A DNA stretch of 64,000 nt, taken from Curtobacterium luteum. Its GTDB lineage: Bacteria; Actinomycetota; Actinomycetes; Actinomycetales; Microbacteriaceae. Shown piece by piece: positions 1 to 8,689 of this stretch. A program made the position numbers and the translations under genes. The notes below the pieces were generated by a model. It was not told where the DNA came from. It did no database searches and saw only the letters and a program-made list of their open reading frames with translations. The stretch lies in assembly GCF_014646995.1 (NCBI RefSeq), contig NZ_BMOI01000002.1, forward strand, positions 207,111 to 271,110, read 5' to 3'. Each line of letters opens with the position of its first letter. The stretch's first letter is position 1.

Positions 1-240
1 AACGGCTTCGAGCTCGACGCCATCGCGGCCGTGTTCATCGGTGGCGCAGCCGTCACGGGCGGCATCGGGACGGTGCCGGGCGCCATCGTCGGTGGTCTCA
101 TCATCGGCATCCTGAACAACGGCATGTCGATCCTCGGCGTCGGCACGGAGTTCCAGTCGCTCATCAAGGGCCTGGTGCTGCTCGCCGCCGTCGCGTTCGA
201 CGTGTTCAACAAGCGTCGGGCGGCTGCCGCGCGCAAGTAG
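1..240 (+). CDS. Sugar ABC transporter permease, C-terminal end (partial)
   Basis: This reading frame is open from the first base and ends in TAG, so the start lies upstream of the window. The visible 79 residues contain a Gly-rich stretch (AVFIGGAAVTGGIGTVPGA) and a last hydrophobic helix ending in a basic tail (FNKRR). This matches the C-terminus of BPD_transp_2 permeases of the xylose/ribose/multiple-monosaccharide class, which form the membrane channel of a monosaccharide importer. The partner ATPase and binding protein are presumably to the left, outside the window. A strong inverted repeat follows at once, so the gene probably ends its operon. The family call is good; the sugar cannot be read from this fragment. 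Confidence 0.85.
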   Translation, partial: NGFELDAIAAVFIGGAAVTGGIGTVPGAIVGGLIIGILNNGMSILGVGTEFQSLIKGLVLLAAVAFDVFNKRRAAAARK

Positions 241-260
241 GTTCGCTCTTCGCGCTCCCC

Positions 261-328
261 CGAGACTCGGGCTGAGCGACACTTCTCGCGGTTCGGTGCG
301 CGAGGACTGTCGCTCAGCCCGAGTCTCG
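261..328. terminator. Long inverted repeat between convergent genes
   Basis: A 21-bp perfect inverted repeat (left arm 261-281, right arm 308-328; core GAGACTCGGGCTGAGCGACA) has a 26-nt loop. A further partial copy, CGAGTCTCGG, lies at 341-350. It sits between two genes that converge on it (stops at 240 and 358), so it could terminate both. There is no clear T-run, so intrinsic termination is an inference. Confidence 0.6.
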
Positions 329-357
329 TTGCGTGCGGGCCGAGTCTCGGGGTCGGC

Positions 358-1695
358 TCACGCCGTCAGGACGGCCCACCCAGCGGCCGGGAGGCGCACG
401 GTCCCGTCCCGCAGGTCGCCGCCGCCCGCCTCGACGTGCGTCGCACCCGCCGCGGGCAGCTCCACCGGCTCGTCCGCGAGGTTCAGCGTCGTCACCACGG
501 CCGCGTCCGCGGTCGCGGTCCGCAGCACGAGCCCGGTGTTCGTCAGGTGCACGACGTCGGTGTGGGCGCGGTGCAACCAGGGGTTCCGGCGTCGGAGCGC
601 CACGAGGGCCTCGTACGTGCGGGTCAGCTCCACCGGTGCCGGCGGGATGTCCGGGAACGTCGGACGGACCGCGTCGTCGCCGCCCTCGCGTTCCTCCTTC
701 ACGCCGGTCCAGCCGTACTCGTCCCCCGCGTACACGACCGGCGTCCCCGCCACGGTGAAGAGGACGGCCGCCGCGTGCCCGGCGAACCGCTCCCCCACGG
801 CACTCGCGATCCGGGTGACGTCGTGGTTGCCGACGAACGTGGTCGGCGCCTGCGTCGCCAGCAGCGCATCGTGCCGCTCGACCGCGTGCGCGAGCTCGAA
901 CAGGTTCCGGTCCGCGATGCCGTGCCAGATCCCCTGCCACAGCTCGTACTGCGTGGTGGAGTCCATCGTCGACGCGCGGACGATCGCTGCCGTGTCCCCG
1001 TGGATCACCTCGCCGCTGAACCAGGCCTCCGGGAACCGCTCGCGCACCCGCGGCAGGACCCGGGCCCAGAAGGCCGGCGGCACCGCGTAGGCCGCGTCGA
1101 GCCGCCACCCGTCGATCCCGCGGTCGAGCCAGTGCGTCATGACCTCGACGACGAGGTCCTCCGTGGCCGCGCTGTCGTGGTCGAGGGCGACGAGGATGTC
1201 GTGCCCCTCGAAGTCCCCCACCGGCACGCGCTGCCCCGGGGTCCACCCCGCCCAGTCCACGGCGAACAGGTCGGCGCTCGGGGCGTCCGGCCCCTGTTCC
1301 TCGAGCGCGCGGAACGCCGGGTGCTCGCGGCCCACGTGGTTGAAGACACCGTCGAGCAGGACCCGCACGCCACGCTCGTGCGCCGCTGCGACGAGTCGGT
1401 CGAGGTCGTCGACGTCCCCGAGGCGCGGGTCGATGCGGAAGTGGTCGACCGTGTCGTAGCCGTGCGTCGAACTCGCGAAGACCGGTCCGAGCAACAGCCC
1501 GTTCAGTCCAAGGTCCACGACGTGGTCGAGCCACGGGGTGATGCGGTCGAGGCGGTGCTCGAGGACCCTGTCCGCGACGGGGGTGGCGGGCCGGACCTCC
1601 GCGCCGACGAACCCCAGCGGATAGACGTGCCACCACACGGCGTGCTCGACCCACGCGGGTTCGGCGGGGCGGTCCGGTCCTTCGTGGCTGCTCAC
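358..1695 (-). CDS. GH13 alpha-amylase family glycosidase
   Basis: The 445-residue product is a cytoplasmic-looking alpha-glucan-active enzyme with no signal peptide. The GH13 barrel motifs are visible in order: LLDGVFNHVG around 113-122, DGWRLDAAY with the nucleophile Asp200, WFSGEVIHGD with the acid/base Glu229, and FVGNHDVTR with the transition-state Asp292. The GTG start at 1695 was chosen because it follows GGAG at the right distance and the alignable sequence begins soon after; a longer frame upstream would overlap the divergent gene at 1777. A maltodextrin- or trehalose-type substrate is possible, but the sequence does not fix the specificity. It stands alone and converges on the permease at the window start. 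Confidence 0.9.
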   Translation of the reverse strand: MSSHEGPDRPAEPAWVEHAVWWHVYPLGFVGAEVRPATPVADRVLEHRLDRITPWLDHVVDLGLNGLLLGPVFASSTHGYDTVDHFRIDPRLGDVDDLDRLVAAAHERGVRVLLDGVFNHVGREHPAFRALEEQGPDAPSADLFAVDWAGWTPGQRVPVGDFEGHDILVALDHDSAATEDLVVEVMTHWLDRGIDGWRLDAAYAVPPAFWARVLPRVRERFPEAWFSGEVIHGDTAAIVRASTMDSTTQYELWQGIWHGIADRNLFELAHAVERHDALLATQAPTTFVGNHDVTRIASAVGERFAGHAAAVLFTVAGTPVVYAGDEYGWTGVKEEREGGDDAVRPTFPDIPPAPVELTRTYEALVALRRRNPWLHRAHTDVVHLTNTGLVLRTATADAAVVTTLNLADEPVELPAAGATHVEAGGGDLRDGTVRLPAAGWAVLTA

Positions 1696-1776
1696 CGCTC
1701 CGATGGTGCCAGGCGCTCCCCGCGCGGGTGCGGATGTCCTGTGTGCGCGCTGGTGCCCCAGGGAGAGGATGGGTCC

Positions 1777-2175
1777 ATGGGACGCGCGATCAGGACCGAG
1801 GCCGACGCCGCCGCGAACGAGGCCGAGCACGCCGAACGGACCTGCGCCTCGTGCGGTCGTCGGATGCCCTCGTCCGCTGCCCCGGACGCGAAGTACTGCT
1901 CTGCCGCCTGCCGGAAGCACGGCCTCGACGCCACCGACCTGGCGCTCGAACAGCGCATCGACGAGCTGCTCGCGGCTCGTGCCCGGTCGTCGAGCATCTG
2001 CCCGTCCGACGCCGCACGCGCCCTCGACCCGGACGGGTGGCGCGACCTAATGGAGCCCGCTCGCCGGGCAGCGCGGCGCATGGTCGCGCGCGGCGAGGTC
2101 GAGATCACCCAGCACGGCAGTGTCGTCGCCCCGTCGACCGCGAAGGGGCCCATCCGGATCCGCCGCCCCCGGTAG
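1777..2175 (+). CDS. DUF3253 family protein with N-terminal Cys zinc motif
   Basis: This is a 132-residue soluble protein. The N-terminal third has a small metal-binding pattern, CASCGRRM followed by YCSAACRKHGL (residues about 22-48), typical of short zinc ribbons. The rest (from about residue 50, ALEQRIDELLAAR to the basic C-terminus) matches the winged-helix-like DUF3253 domain. The ATG at 1777 follows GGGAGAGG. It is divergent from the GH13 gene. Function is unknown; nucleic-acid binding is suggested only by the basic tail (RIRRPR) and the fold class. Confidence 0.8.
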   Translation: MGRAIRTEADAAANEAEHAERTCASCGRRMPSSAAPDAKYCSAACRKHGLDATDLALEQRIDELLAARARSSSICPSDAARALDPDGWRDLMEPARRAARRMVARGEVEITQHGSVVAPSTAKGPIRIRRPR

Positions 2176-2210
2176 GGAACACCTGTCGCCCGCCTGCGTT
2201 GCACCCGGGG

Positions 2211-3320
2211 ATGACTCTCGACACCACACCGACCGCGACCGCCACGACGCCCGTCCGACACGAAGCCCTCGTCGTGGGTGCCAGCGGCATCACCGGGTCC
2301 GCACTGGTGGACCACCTGCTCGACCTCGGCTGGGAGGTCACAGCCCTGTCCCGGCGGCCGCACCCCCGCGACGGCGTCCGCACCGTCGCCGCCGACCTCC
2401 GCGACCCGGAGTCCCTGCGCACCGCGCTGGCGGGCGAGCAGCCGACGCACGTGTTCTTCACCGCGTGGCAGCGGCAGGACACCGAGGCCGAGAACATCCG
2501 CGTCAACGGCGGCATGGTGCGGGACCTCCTCGCGGCCCTCTCGCACGCACCGCTCGCCCACGTCGCGCTCGTCACCGGACTGAAGCACTACCTCGGCCCG
2601 TTCGAGGCGTACGCCGCGGGCGAGATGCCGGACACGCCCTTCCACGAGGAGGAGCCCCGGCTCGACACCCCGAACTTCTACTACGCGCAGGAGGACGAGC
2701 TCTTCGCAGCGGCCGAGCGCCAGGGCTTCACCTGGTCCGTGCACCGGTCGCACACGGTGATCGGGCACGCCGTCGGCAACGCCATGAACATGGGCCTGAC
2801 GATCGCCGTCCAGGCGACGCTGGCGAAGGAGCTCGGCCTCGACTTCGTGTTCCCGGGCAGCGAGGCGCAGTGGAACGGGCTCACGGACATGACCGATGCC
2901 GGCATCCTCGCCGAGCACATGGTGTGGGCGGCCACCTCGCCCGAGGGCGCTGACGAGGCCTTCAACGTGGTGAACGGCGACGTCTTCCGCTGGCGGTGGA
3001 TGTGGCCGCGACTCGCCGCGCACCTCGGGGTGGACCCGGCGCGCGTGGTCGGCTTCGACGGCACCGCACGCCCGCTCGAGGAGCAGATGGCCCGGTACGA
3101 GTCTGCATGGGCCGGGATCGCCGAGCGGTACGGCCTCACCGAGCACGACATCACCCGCTTGGCGTCCTGGTGGCACACGGACGCCGACCTCGGTCGCACG
3201 ATGGAGGTCGTCACCGACATGGGCAAGAGCCGGGAGGCCGGGTTCACCGCGTTCCGCCGCACCGAGCGTGCGTTCGCCGACCTGTTCGACCGCTACCGCG
3301 CGGACCGCCTCATCCCCTGA
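2211..3320 (+). CDS. SDR family oxidoreductase, PRISE-like
   Basis: The 369-residue product starts at ATG 2211, 35 bases after the previous stop. The Rossmann motif GASGITGSALVDHL (about 24-37) binds NAD(P). The segment VTGLKHYLGPFEAY and the later NFYYAQEDELF and VHRSHTVIGH match the extended SDR subfamily related to progesterone 5-beta-reductase/iridoid synthase (PRISE), in which the usual YxxxK dyad is altered. Bacterial members are thought to reduce enones or other activated double bonds, but the physiological substrate is unknown. It may be co-transcribed with the DUF3253 gene. Confidence 0.85.
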   Translation: MTLDTTPTATATTPVRHEALVVGASGITGSALVDHLLDLGWEVTALSRRPHPRDGVRTVAADLRDPESLRTALAGEQPTHVFFTAWQRQDTEAENIRVNGGMVRDLLAALSHAPLAHVALVTGLKHYLGPFEAYAAGEMPDTPFHEEEPRLDTPNFYYAQEDELFAAAERQGFTWSVHRSHTVIGHAVGNAMNMGLTIAVQATLAKELGLDFVFPGSEAQWNGLTDMTDAGILAEHMVWAATSPEGADEAFNVVNGDVFRWRWMWPRLAAHLGVDPARVVGFDGTARPLEEQMARYESAWAGIAERYGLTEHDITRLASWWHTDADLGRTMEVVTDMGKSREAGFTAFRRTERAFADLFDRYRADRLIP

Positions 3321-3451
3321 TCCGTACCCCGTTCGAACCAACCGGGGGACACGAACCTGCGGCCCGGCCGCGAGTCACGCGTTCCGTGCTGGTTGTGTTC
3401 AGGGCACAGGCGCCGGGGACCCTCGGCGGTTCCCGGAGGAAGGAAGACACC

Positions 3452-3628
3452 ATGTCGCTCGGAGACAAGGCGAAGGACGTCACCCAGAAGCTCGTCGGCA
3501 AGGTCGAGGAAGCGGTCGGCAAGCACACCGACGACGACGAGCTGAAGCACCAGGGCCAGAAGGACCAGGTCATGGGCGAGGGTCGTCTCGAGACCGAGAA
3601 GGCCAAGGACAAGCTGACGGGCAACTGA
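3452..3628 (+). CDS. CsbD family stress protein
   Basis: This 58-residue, highly charged protein carries the CsbD-type pattern: MSLGDKAKDVTQKLVGKVEEAVGK, a short linker, then a second helix with repeated EK pairs. CsbD proteins are small, abundant and induced by general stress in many bacteria; their biochemical role is not known. A strong ribosome binding site (GGAGGAAGGA) lies 9 bases upstream of ATG 3452, and a perfect hairpin follows the stop, so this looks like a single-gene transcript. Confidence 0.92.
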   Translation: MSLGDKAKDVTQKLVGKVEEAVGKHTDDDELKHQGQKDQVMGEGRLETEKAKDKLTGN

Positions 3629-3644
3629 TCCGTCCGTCCCGCTG

Positions 3645-3673
3645 ACGCCCGCGCCGTTCGACGGCGCGGGCGT
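3645..3673 (+). terminator. Hairpin terminator after csbD-like gene
   Basis: A perfect 12-bp GC-rich stem (3645-3656 with 3662-3673) and a 5-nt loop TTCGA lie 16 bases after the stop at 3628. The next gene converges from the right, so the hairpin may serve both. The following T content is low, as is usual in actinobacteria. Confidence 0.75.
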
Positions 3674-3703
3674 TCGCTGTGTCGGACGTGCGTCGCGCGG
3701 GGG

Positions 3704-4777
3704 TCAGAACGCGTAGCGGATGCGGCAACTCGGCAGGTGTTCCGCCACGAGTTCCCGGAAGCGCTCGACGAGCTGCCCCTTCATCCCCGACCGGTACCGC
3801 ACGTTCACGGCGCCGTTCTGTGAGAACTTCTGTTCCTGCAGGTCGGGACGCCAGAGCAGGTCCTCGGCCCTCGGGTGCCAGCCGAGGTTGACCTCGTGCA
3901 ACTGCTCGTTGTGCGTGAGGAAGATGACCTCGGCCGCGAGCTGCGCCTTCGCCGCAGCGGAGAGCACGTCGTCGACCTGGTCGAGCAGTCCGGCCCAGTC
4001 GGACTCCCACGTGGGCGTGAGGATGACGGGCGAGAAGTTGAGGTGCACCTCGTACCCGGCGTCGACGAAGTCGTTCACGGCGGCGATCCGCTCGGCGATC
4101 GGGCTCGTGCGGATGTCGGTGACCTTCGCGGTCTCGTGCGGCATGAGCGAGAACCGGATGCGGGTGCGGCCCATCGGGTCCCAGTCGAGCAGGTCGCGGT
4201 TGACGTACTTCGTCGCGAAGGACGCCTTGGCCGTGGGGCTCATCCGGAACAGGTCGCACAGGTCGCGCACGTTGTCGCTGAGCATCGCGTCGACCGAGCA
4301 GTCGCTGTTCTCGCCGATGTCGTAGACCCAGGAGTCCGTGTCGCACTGGTTCGGCTCGGTCTTCGGCCCCTGCTTCGCGATGTTCCGGGCGACGTGCTTG
4401 GCGATCTGCTCGATGTTCGCGAACACCGTCACCGGGTTCGAGTACCCCTTGCGGCGCGGCACGTAGCAGTACGCGCACGCCATCGCGCACCCGTTCGCCG
4501 TGGACGGTGCGATGAAGTCCGCGGAGCGCCCGTTCGGCCGGGTGAGGAGCGACTTCTTCACCCCGAGGACGAGCGCCTCGGTCTTGATGCGGACCCACCG
4601 CTGCACGTTCCGCTCGTCGCCGTGGACCTCGGGGATGTTCCAGTGCGAGGCGACCGGGACGACCTCGGCGTCCGGCCAGCGCCCCAGTACCTCCTGCCCG
4701 CGGGGCAGCGCGAGTGCGGCGTCCTCGGCGTAGATGCGTCGGACGTCGAGCACCGGACGCGTGCGTGCTTCGCTCAT
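3704..4777 (-). CDS. Spore photoproduct lyase family radical SAM protein
   Basis: The 357-residue product carries a CxxxCxxC iron-sulfur motif at Cys97, Cys101 and Cys104 (CAMACAYCYVPRRKG), diagnostic of radical SAM enzymes of the SplB-like family. This organism class does not form endospores, so direct repair of spore photoproduct is not assured; the actinobacterial relatives have unknown substrates, with DNA repair the usual guess. The ATG at 4777 was chosen because the longer frame upstream runs into the divergent gene at 4823 and has no family-like sequence. It converges on the CsbD gene. Confidence 0.85.
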   Translation of the reverse strand: MSEARTRPVLDVRRIYAEDAALALPRGQEVLGRWPDAEVVPVASHWNIPEVHGDERNVQRWVRIKTEALVLGVKKSLLTRPNGRSADFIAPSTANGCAMACAYCYVPRRKGYSNPVTVFANIEQIAKHVARNIAKQGPKTEPNQCDTDSWVYDIGENSDCSVDAMLSDNVRDLCDLFRMSPTAKASFATKYVNRDLLDWDPMGRTRIRFSLMPHETAKVTDIRTSPIAERIAAVNDFVDAGYEVHLNFSPVILTPTWESDWAGLLDQVDDVLSAAAKAQLAAEVIFLTHNEQLHEVNLGWHPRAEDLLWRPDLQEQKFSQNGAVNVRYRSGMKGQLVERFRELVAEHLPSCRIRYAF

Positions 4778-4822
4778 CGCCACCTGTCTACCGGTGACCA
4801 CCGACGGTGCAGACTCGGGAGC

Positions 4823-5134
4823 ATGCCCGCCGAGCCCGACGACCACTTCTTCGTCGTGGACGGTCGACGGTGGCGTCGGGCGGACCCGTCGATCCCCGAC
4901 GACGTGGCCGCCGCGCTGCGATCGCACCTCGGGCGCGGGCGGAACGCCGTCGGGCGGGCGAAGCGCGACGGCGACGAGGCTGCCCTGGCCGAGGCCCGGC
5001 ACCGCAACGGGCTCGCGAAGCACGGTCTGGGTGAACGCGGTCCGGAGTGGTGGACGCGGTCGGAGGACGAGCGCGTGGACGATGCCCGCCGTGCGCTCTG
5101 CGAGCTCGACGCCCTCGACGAGGACCCCTCGTGA
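4823..5134 (+). CDS. Small conserved actinobacterial protein
   Basis: This is a 103-residue acidic and basic mixed protein of unknown function. It opens with DDHFFVVDGRRWRRADPSIP and contains a helical middle rich in Arg and Ala (RSHLGRGRNAVGRAKRDGDEAALAEARHR is spread over about 36-64) and the segment GLGERGPEWW near residue 75. The same layout recurs in short uncharacterised proteins of many actinobacteria. The start follows ACTCGGGAGC. It is divergent from the radical SAM gene. No membrane segment or catalytic motif is visible. Confidence 0.75.
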   Translation: MPAEPDDHFFVVDGRRWRRADPSIPDDVAAALRSHLGRGRNAVGRAKRDGDEAALAEARHRNGLAKHGLGERGPEWWTRSEDERVDDARRALCELDALDEDPS

Positions 5135-5138
5135 CCGG

Positions 5139-5291
5139 CTAGGGCCGGTACTCCTCACGCTCCGAGGGCGGCGGGGTCGGTATCGAGGCGGGGCCGACAC
5201 TGCCGTGGGACCCGGGACCGTCCGTCGCGCGGACGAACACCTGCACCACCCGCATGACGATCCGGCCGGCTGCCTGCACCACGTTCCACAT
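5139..5291 (-). CDS. Putative 50-residue amphipathic small protein
   Basis: A short frame reads from ATG 5291 to TAG 5139, preceded by GGAGGG at about 7 bases. The product begins MWNVVQAAGRIVMRVVQVFV, an amphipathic or membrane-associating helix, and ends in a Pro/Glu-rich tail (PTPPPSEREEYRP). It lies 48 bases downstream of the GH35 gene on the same strand and could be the last gene of that operon. Coding is supported only by the ribosome binding site, the helix pattern and the position, so it is reported with moderate confidence. Its stop is only 5 bases from the stop of the convergent gene. Confidence 0.5.
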   Translation of the reverse strand: MWNVVQAAGRIVMRVVQVFVRATDGPGSHGSVGPASIPTPPPSEREEYRP

Positions 5292-5339
5292 CAGGTCGCC
5301 CTCCGACGAAGTACCGGTCCGGCCAGGCTACCCGGACGC

Positions 5340-7220
5340 TCAGCCCTCGGTGTGGCCGAGGTCCGGCTCGGCGAGCAGGCACACCGTGCGCGACGCGGCG
5401 GCGTGGAGCTCGAACACCAGGACGTCGTTGCGGCCCTCCCGGAGCACCGGCCCCGGCACGGCGAGCGTCTTCTGGGGACCTCGTGACCAGTACCGCCCGA
5501 GGCAGAACCCGTTCACCCAGGCAACCCCCTTCCGGAAGCCGTCGAGGCACAGGTACCGGTCGTCGACGGACGCGAGCTCGAACGACCCGGACGCGAACAC
5601 CGGTCCGGCGAGCACGTCGCCGGCGGAGGGAGTCGCGTCCCCCAGGACCGAGAGCGCGGCCGGGGCGATCGGGTCGAGCGCGAGCGGCGCGGCCGTCCAC
5701 CGGGACAGCAGCTCGCCGTCGACGCGGACGTCCCCGATGAGCCCCTTCGGCTCGCCGATGCGCGGACCGTAGTCGACCCGGCCCTGGTCCTCGACGAGGA
5801 GCTCCAGCGTGCCGGTGACGGGCGGGAGCGCGATCGCGCGGTCGTGGTGCTCGCGCTCGAGGACCCCGACGACGACCCCGTCGACGGAGACGATCGCGCG
5901 GTCACGGACCTCGGTGCCGACGGTGAGGACGCCCCCGGTGGGCAGGGCGACCTCGGTGCGGTGCAGCACGAAGCCGGACGCCGCGCCGAGTGCGTCGAAC
6001 GTGGGCGGCACGTCGTGCGCCGTCCACGACGTGAGGGTCGGCAGGAGCGTCGCCAGGGGTGCGACGCGGTCGAGCCGGACGGCGACGTCCGTGGCGGGCG
6101 CGCGCCGTGCCTCCAGGCCGACACCGCCGGAACCGACAGCGGAACCAGAACCGACAGCGGAACCGGCACGGACACCCGGACCGGCCACGGGTTCGAGCCG
6201 ACCCGACCCGCCCGGCTGCATCGACGTCGGCAGCGGCGGGACGGGCGCGTAGCGCTCGATCACCGCACGGAACGCGTGGAACTTCTCGGTCGGCCGACCG
6301 GCCTCGTCGAGCGGGGCGTCGTAGTCGTACGACGTCGCGATCGGCCGGTACACGCCCTTGTCGTTCGCCCCGTTGGTGAAGCCGAAGTTCGTGCCGCCGT
6401 GGAACATGTAGATGTTGACGGAGCCCCCGGCGGCGAGCAGGTCCTCCAGGTCCGAGGCCGACGCGGCGGCCGGCGTCGTGTGGTGGTGCTCGCCCCAGCT
6501 GTCGAACCAGCCGTCCCAGAACTCGGAGCACATGAGCGGCCCGGTCGGCTGCGCCTGGCGGAGCCGCGCCAACCGTGCGGTCGCGCGCGACCCGAACGAG
6601 CCGGTCTTGTGGAGCGACGGCAGCGAGCCGTCCTCGAGCATCGTGCCCATCGGCTGGTCGACGCTGGTGAACGGGACCGTCAGGCCGATGTCGCGGTGCA
6701 TCTGTTCCAGCGCCCGGAGGTACGACGCGTCCGACCCGTAGGCGCCGTACTCGTTCTCGACCTGCACGAGCACGATCGGCCCGCCGTCGTCGATCTGCCG
6801 CGGGACCAGCACCGGCGCCAACGCCTGCAGGTACGACGAGACGGCGGCGAGGAATCCGGGCTCGTTCCGCCGGACCCCGACGGTCCCGTCCGCGAAGAGC
6901 CAGTACGGCAGCCCGCCGTTCGACCACTCGGCGCAGATGTACGGGCCGGGGCGGACGATGGCGTGCATGCCCTCGGCGGCGACGAGGTCGAGGAAGCGGC
7001 CGAGGTCGAGCCCACCGGTGAGGTCGAACACGCCGGGCTGCGGCGCGTGCGCGTTCCAGGCGACGTACGTCTCGATGGTGTTGAGGCCCATGAGCTTGGC
7101 CTTGCGGATCCGGTCCTGCCACAGGTCGGGGTGGACACGGAAGTAGTGGATCGCGCCGGAGAGGACGCGGTGGGGCTCGCCGTCGAGCAGGAAGTCGGTG
7201 TCGCCGATGGCGAAGCGCAT
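5340..7220 (-). CDS. GH35 beta-galactosidase
   Basis: The 626-residue cytoplasmic enzyme would hydrolyse terminal beta-galactosides. The N-terminal barrel is typical: LSGAIHYFRVHPDLW near residue 20, RPGPYICAEWSNGGLPYWL near 90-108, VQVENEYGAYG with the acid/base Glu157, and MCSEFWDGWFDSWG with the nucleophile Glu233. Beta-sandwich domains follow from about residue 330, after an unusual low-complexity linker built of AVGSGSAVGSGG encoded by short DNA repeats. The start has GAAAGG upstream. It is the last large gene of an ABC importer operon, which points to uptake of beta-galactosides or galactan fragments followed by cytoplasmic cleavage. Confidence 0.93.
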   Translation of the reverse strand: MRFAIGDTDFLLDGEPHRVLSGAIHYFRVHPDLWQDRIRKAKLMGLNTIETYVAWNAHAPQPGVFDLTGGLDLGRFLDLVAAEGMHAIVRPGPYICAEWSNGGLPYWLFADGTVGVRRNEPGFLAAVSSYLQALAPVLVPRQIDDGGPIVLVQVENEYGAYGSDASYLRALEQMHRDIGLTVPFTSVDQPMGTMLEDGSLPSLHKTGSFGSRATARLARLRQAQPTGPLMCSEFWDGWFDSWGEHHHTTPAAASASDLEDLLAAGGSVNIYMFHGGTNFGFTNGANDKGVYRPIATSYDYDAPLDEAGRPTEKFHAFRAVIERYAPVPPLPTSMQPGGSGRLEPVAGPGVRAGSAVGSGSAVGSGGVGLEARRAPATDVAVRLDRVAPLATLLPTLTSWTAHDVPPTFDALGAASGFVLHRTEVALPTGGVLTVGTEVRDRAIVSVDGVVVGVLEREHHDRAIALPPVTGTLELLVEDQGRVDYGPRIGEPKGLIGDVRVDGELLSRWTAAPLALDPIAPAALSVLGDATPSAGDVLAGPVFASGSFELASVDDRYLCLDGFRKGVAWVNGFCLGRYWSRGPQKTLAVPGPVLREGRNDVLVFELHAAASRTVCLLAEPDLGHTEG

Positions 7221-7299
7221 GAGAGGGGCCTTTCAGGGGTCGGGGCCGCGCGGACGGTGTCCGCGCGGCCCCGGTTCGGTGAGGACGGGAGGGACAGGA

Positions 7300-8637
7300 C
7301 TACTTCGAGGTGACCTTGAAGCCCTGCTCGTTGCCGTACTTCACGATCGCCTTCTGCCAGGCCTCGAGGCCGGCGTTCAGGTCGGACTTGTTCTGGTACG
7401 CCTGGCCGACGGTGTCCGCGTAGACGCTGTTCGCGTAGACCTGGAACGGCAGGTACTGCCAGCCCTCGGCAACGGTCGACGACGCCTTCGACAGGGTCTC
7501 GTTGATCGCCTCTCCGCCGAAGTACTCCGGCTTCTCGGCGGTGAAGGAGGACGAGGTCAGCTCGGCCTTGGTCGACGGGAAGCCGCCCGACTTGAGGAAG
7601 ACGTCGATCGAGTCCTGCGAGGAGTTCAGCCACTTGAGGAAGCCGGCGGCGAGGGCCGGGTTCTTCGACTGCTTCATGACGACCTCGGCGGAGCCACCGT
7701 TGTTCGCGGTGACGTCGGAGGAGCCGTCGTAGGTCGGGATCGGGGCGACGCGCCAGTTGCCGCTGCCGTCCTTCACGCTCGACTCGAGGACACCGGGCAT
7801 CCAGGCACCGGTGACCATCGTGGCGATCTCACCGTTGCCGAGCTGCTTGTACCAGTCGTCGGTCCAGCCGGGAGTCTGCGAGAGCAGACCCTTCTCGACG
7901 AGCTGGTTCCAGGTCGAGGTCCACTTCTTGGTGCCGGAGTCCTGCAGGTTGACCGTGACGTCGGTGCCCTTGACCTCGAACGGACGGCCGCCGGCCTGCC
8001 AGATCATCGAGGTGGTGAAGCCGGCGTCGCCCGAGTCCGCGGCGATGTAGGCGTTCGGGTTCGACTCGTGGATCTTCTCGGCGTCCGCGACGTACTCGTC
8101 CCAGGTCTTCGGCGGGGTGGAGATGCCGGCTTCCTTGAACGTCTTCTCGTTGTAGAACATGGCCATGGGGCCGGAGTCCTGCGGCAGGCCGTAGACCTTG
8201 CCGTCGAGGTCGACCGACTGCCAGGTGCCCGCACCGTACTTGTCGGCGAGCTTGTCGAAGCCGTACGACTTGAGGTCGACGAGCGAGTCGCTCAGGGCGA
8301 ACTGGGGCAGGGCGAAGTACTCGATCTGCGCGACGTCGGGAGCACCCGAGCCGGCCTTGATCGTGTTCTGGAGCTTCGTGTACTGGTCGTTGCCGGTACC
8401 GGCGTTGACGAGCTTGACCTTCACCTTGGGGTAGGCCTTCTCGAACGCGGCGACCTGGGCCTCGGCCGACGGGGTCCACGACCAGTAGGTGAGCGTGCCG
8501 CCCTTCTCGAGGGCCTTGGTGATGTCGTCGGACGACCCGCCGGAGCCGGAACCGCCGGAGGCGCAGGCCGTCATGGCGATGGCCGCGGTGACGCCGATCG
8601 CGAGGGCGCTGAGCCCGCGCCGGAGACGCTTGTGCAT
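7300..8637 (-). CDS. Sugar ABC transporter substrate-binding lipoprotein
   Basis: This 445-residue extracellular solute-binding protein (family 1) would capture an oligosaccharide for the adjacent permeases. It has a lipoprotein signal peptide with the modified cysteine at Cys25 (IAMTACASG), then a Gly/Ser-rich tether and the typical motif LTYWSWTPSAEAQVAAFEKAYP. The ATG at 8637 was chosen over the GTG at 8652 because GAAAGG sits between them at the right distance. It lies between the permeases and the GH35 gene in the same operon, so a beta-galactoside ligand is inferred. The unusual double palindrome upstream may set its expression apart from the permeases. Confidence 0.93.
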   Translation of the reverse strand: MHKRLRRGLSALAIGVTAAIAMTACASGGSGSGGSSDDITKALEKGGTLTYWSWTPSAEAQVAAFEKAYPKVKVKLVNAGTGNDQYTKLQNTIKAGSGAPDVAQIEYFALPQFALSDSLVDLKSYGFDKLADKYGAGTWQSVDLDGKVYGLPQDSGPMAMFYNEKTFKEAGISTPPKTWDEYVADAEKIHESNPNAYIAADSGDAGFTTSMIWQAGGRPFEVKGTDVTVNLQDSGTKKWTSTWNQLVEKGLLSQTPGWTDDWYKQLGNGEIATMVTGAWMPGVLESSVKDGSGNWRVAPIPTYDGSSDVTANNGGSAEVVMKQSKNPALAAGFLKWLNSSQDSIDVFLKSGGFPSTKAELTSSSFTAEKPEYFGGEAINETLSKASSTVAEGWQYLPFQVYANSVYADTVGQAYQNKSDLNAGLEAWQKAIVKYGNEQGFKVTSK

Positions 8638-8689
8638 GGGATTGCCTTTCACTTCTTCGTGGAGAGGGTGGTGCTGCTGCGTGCCGGGT

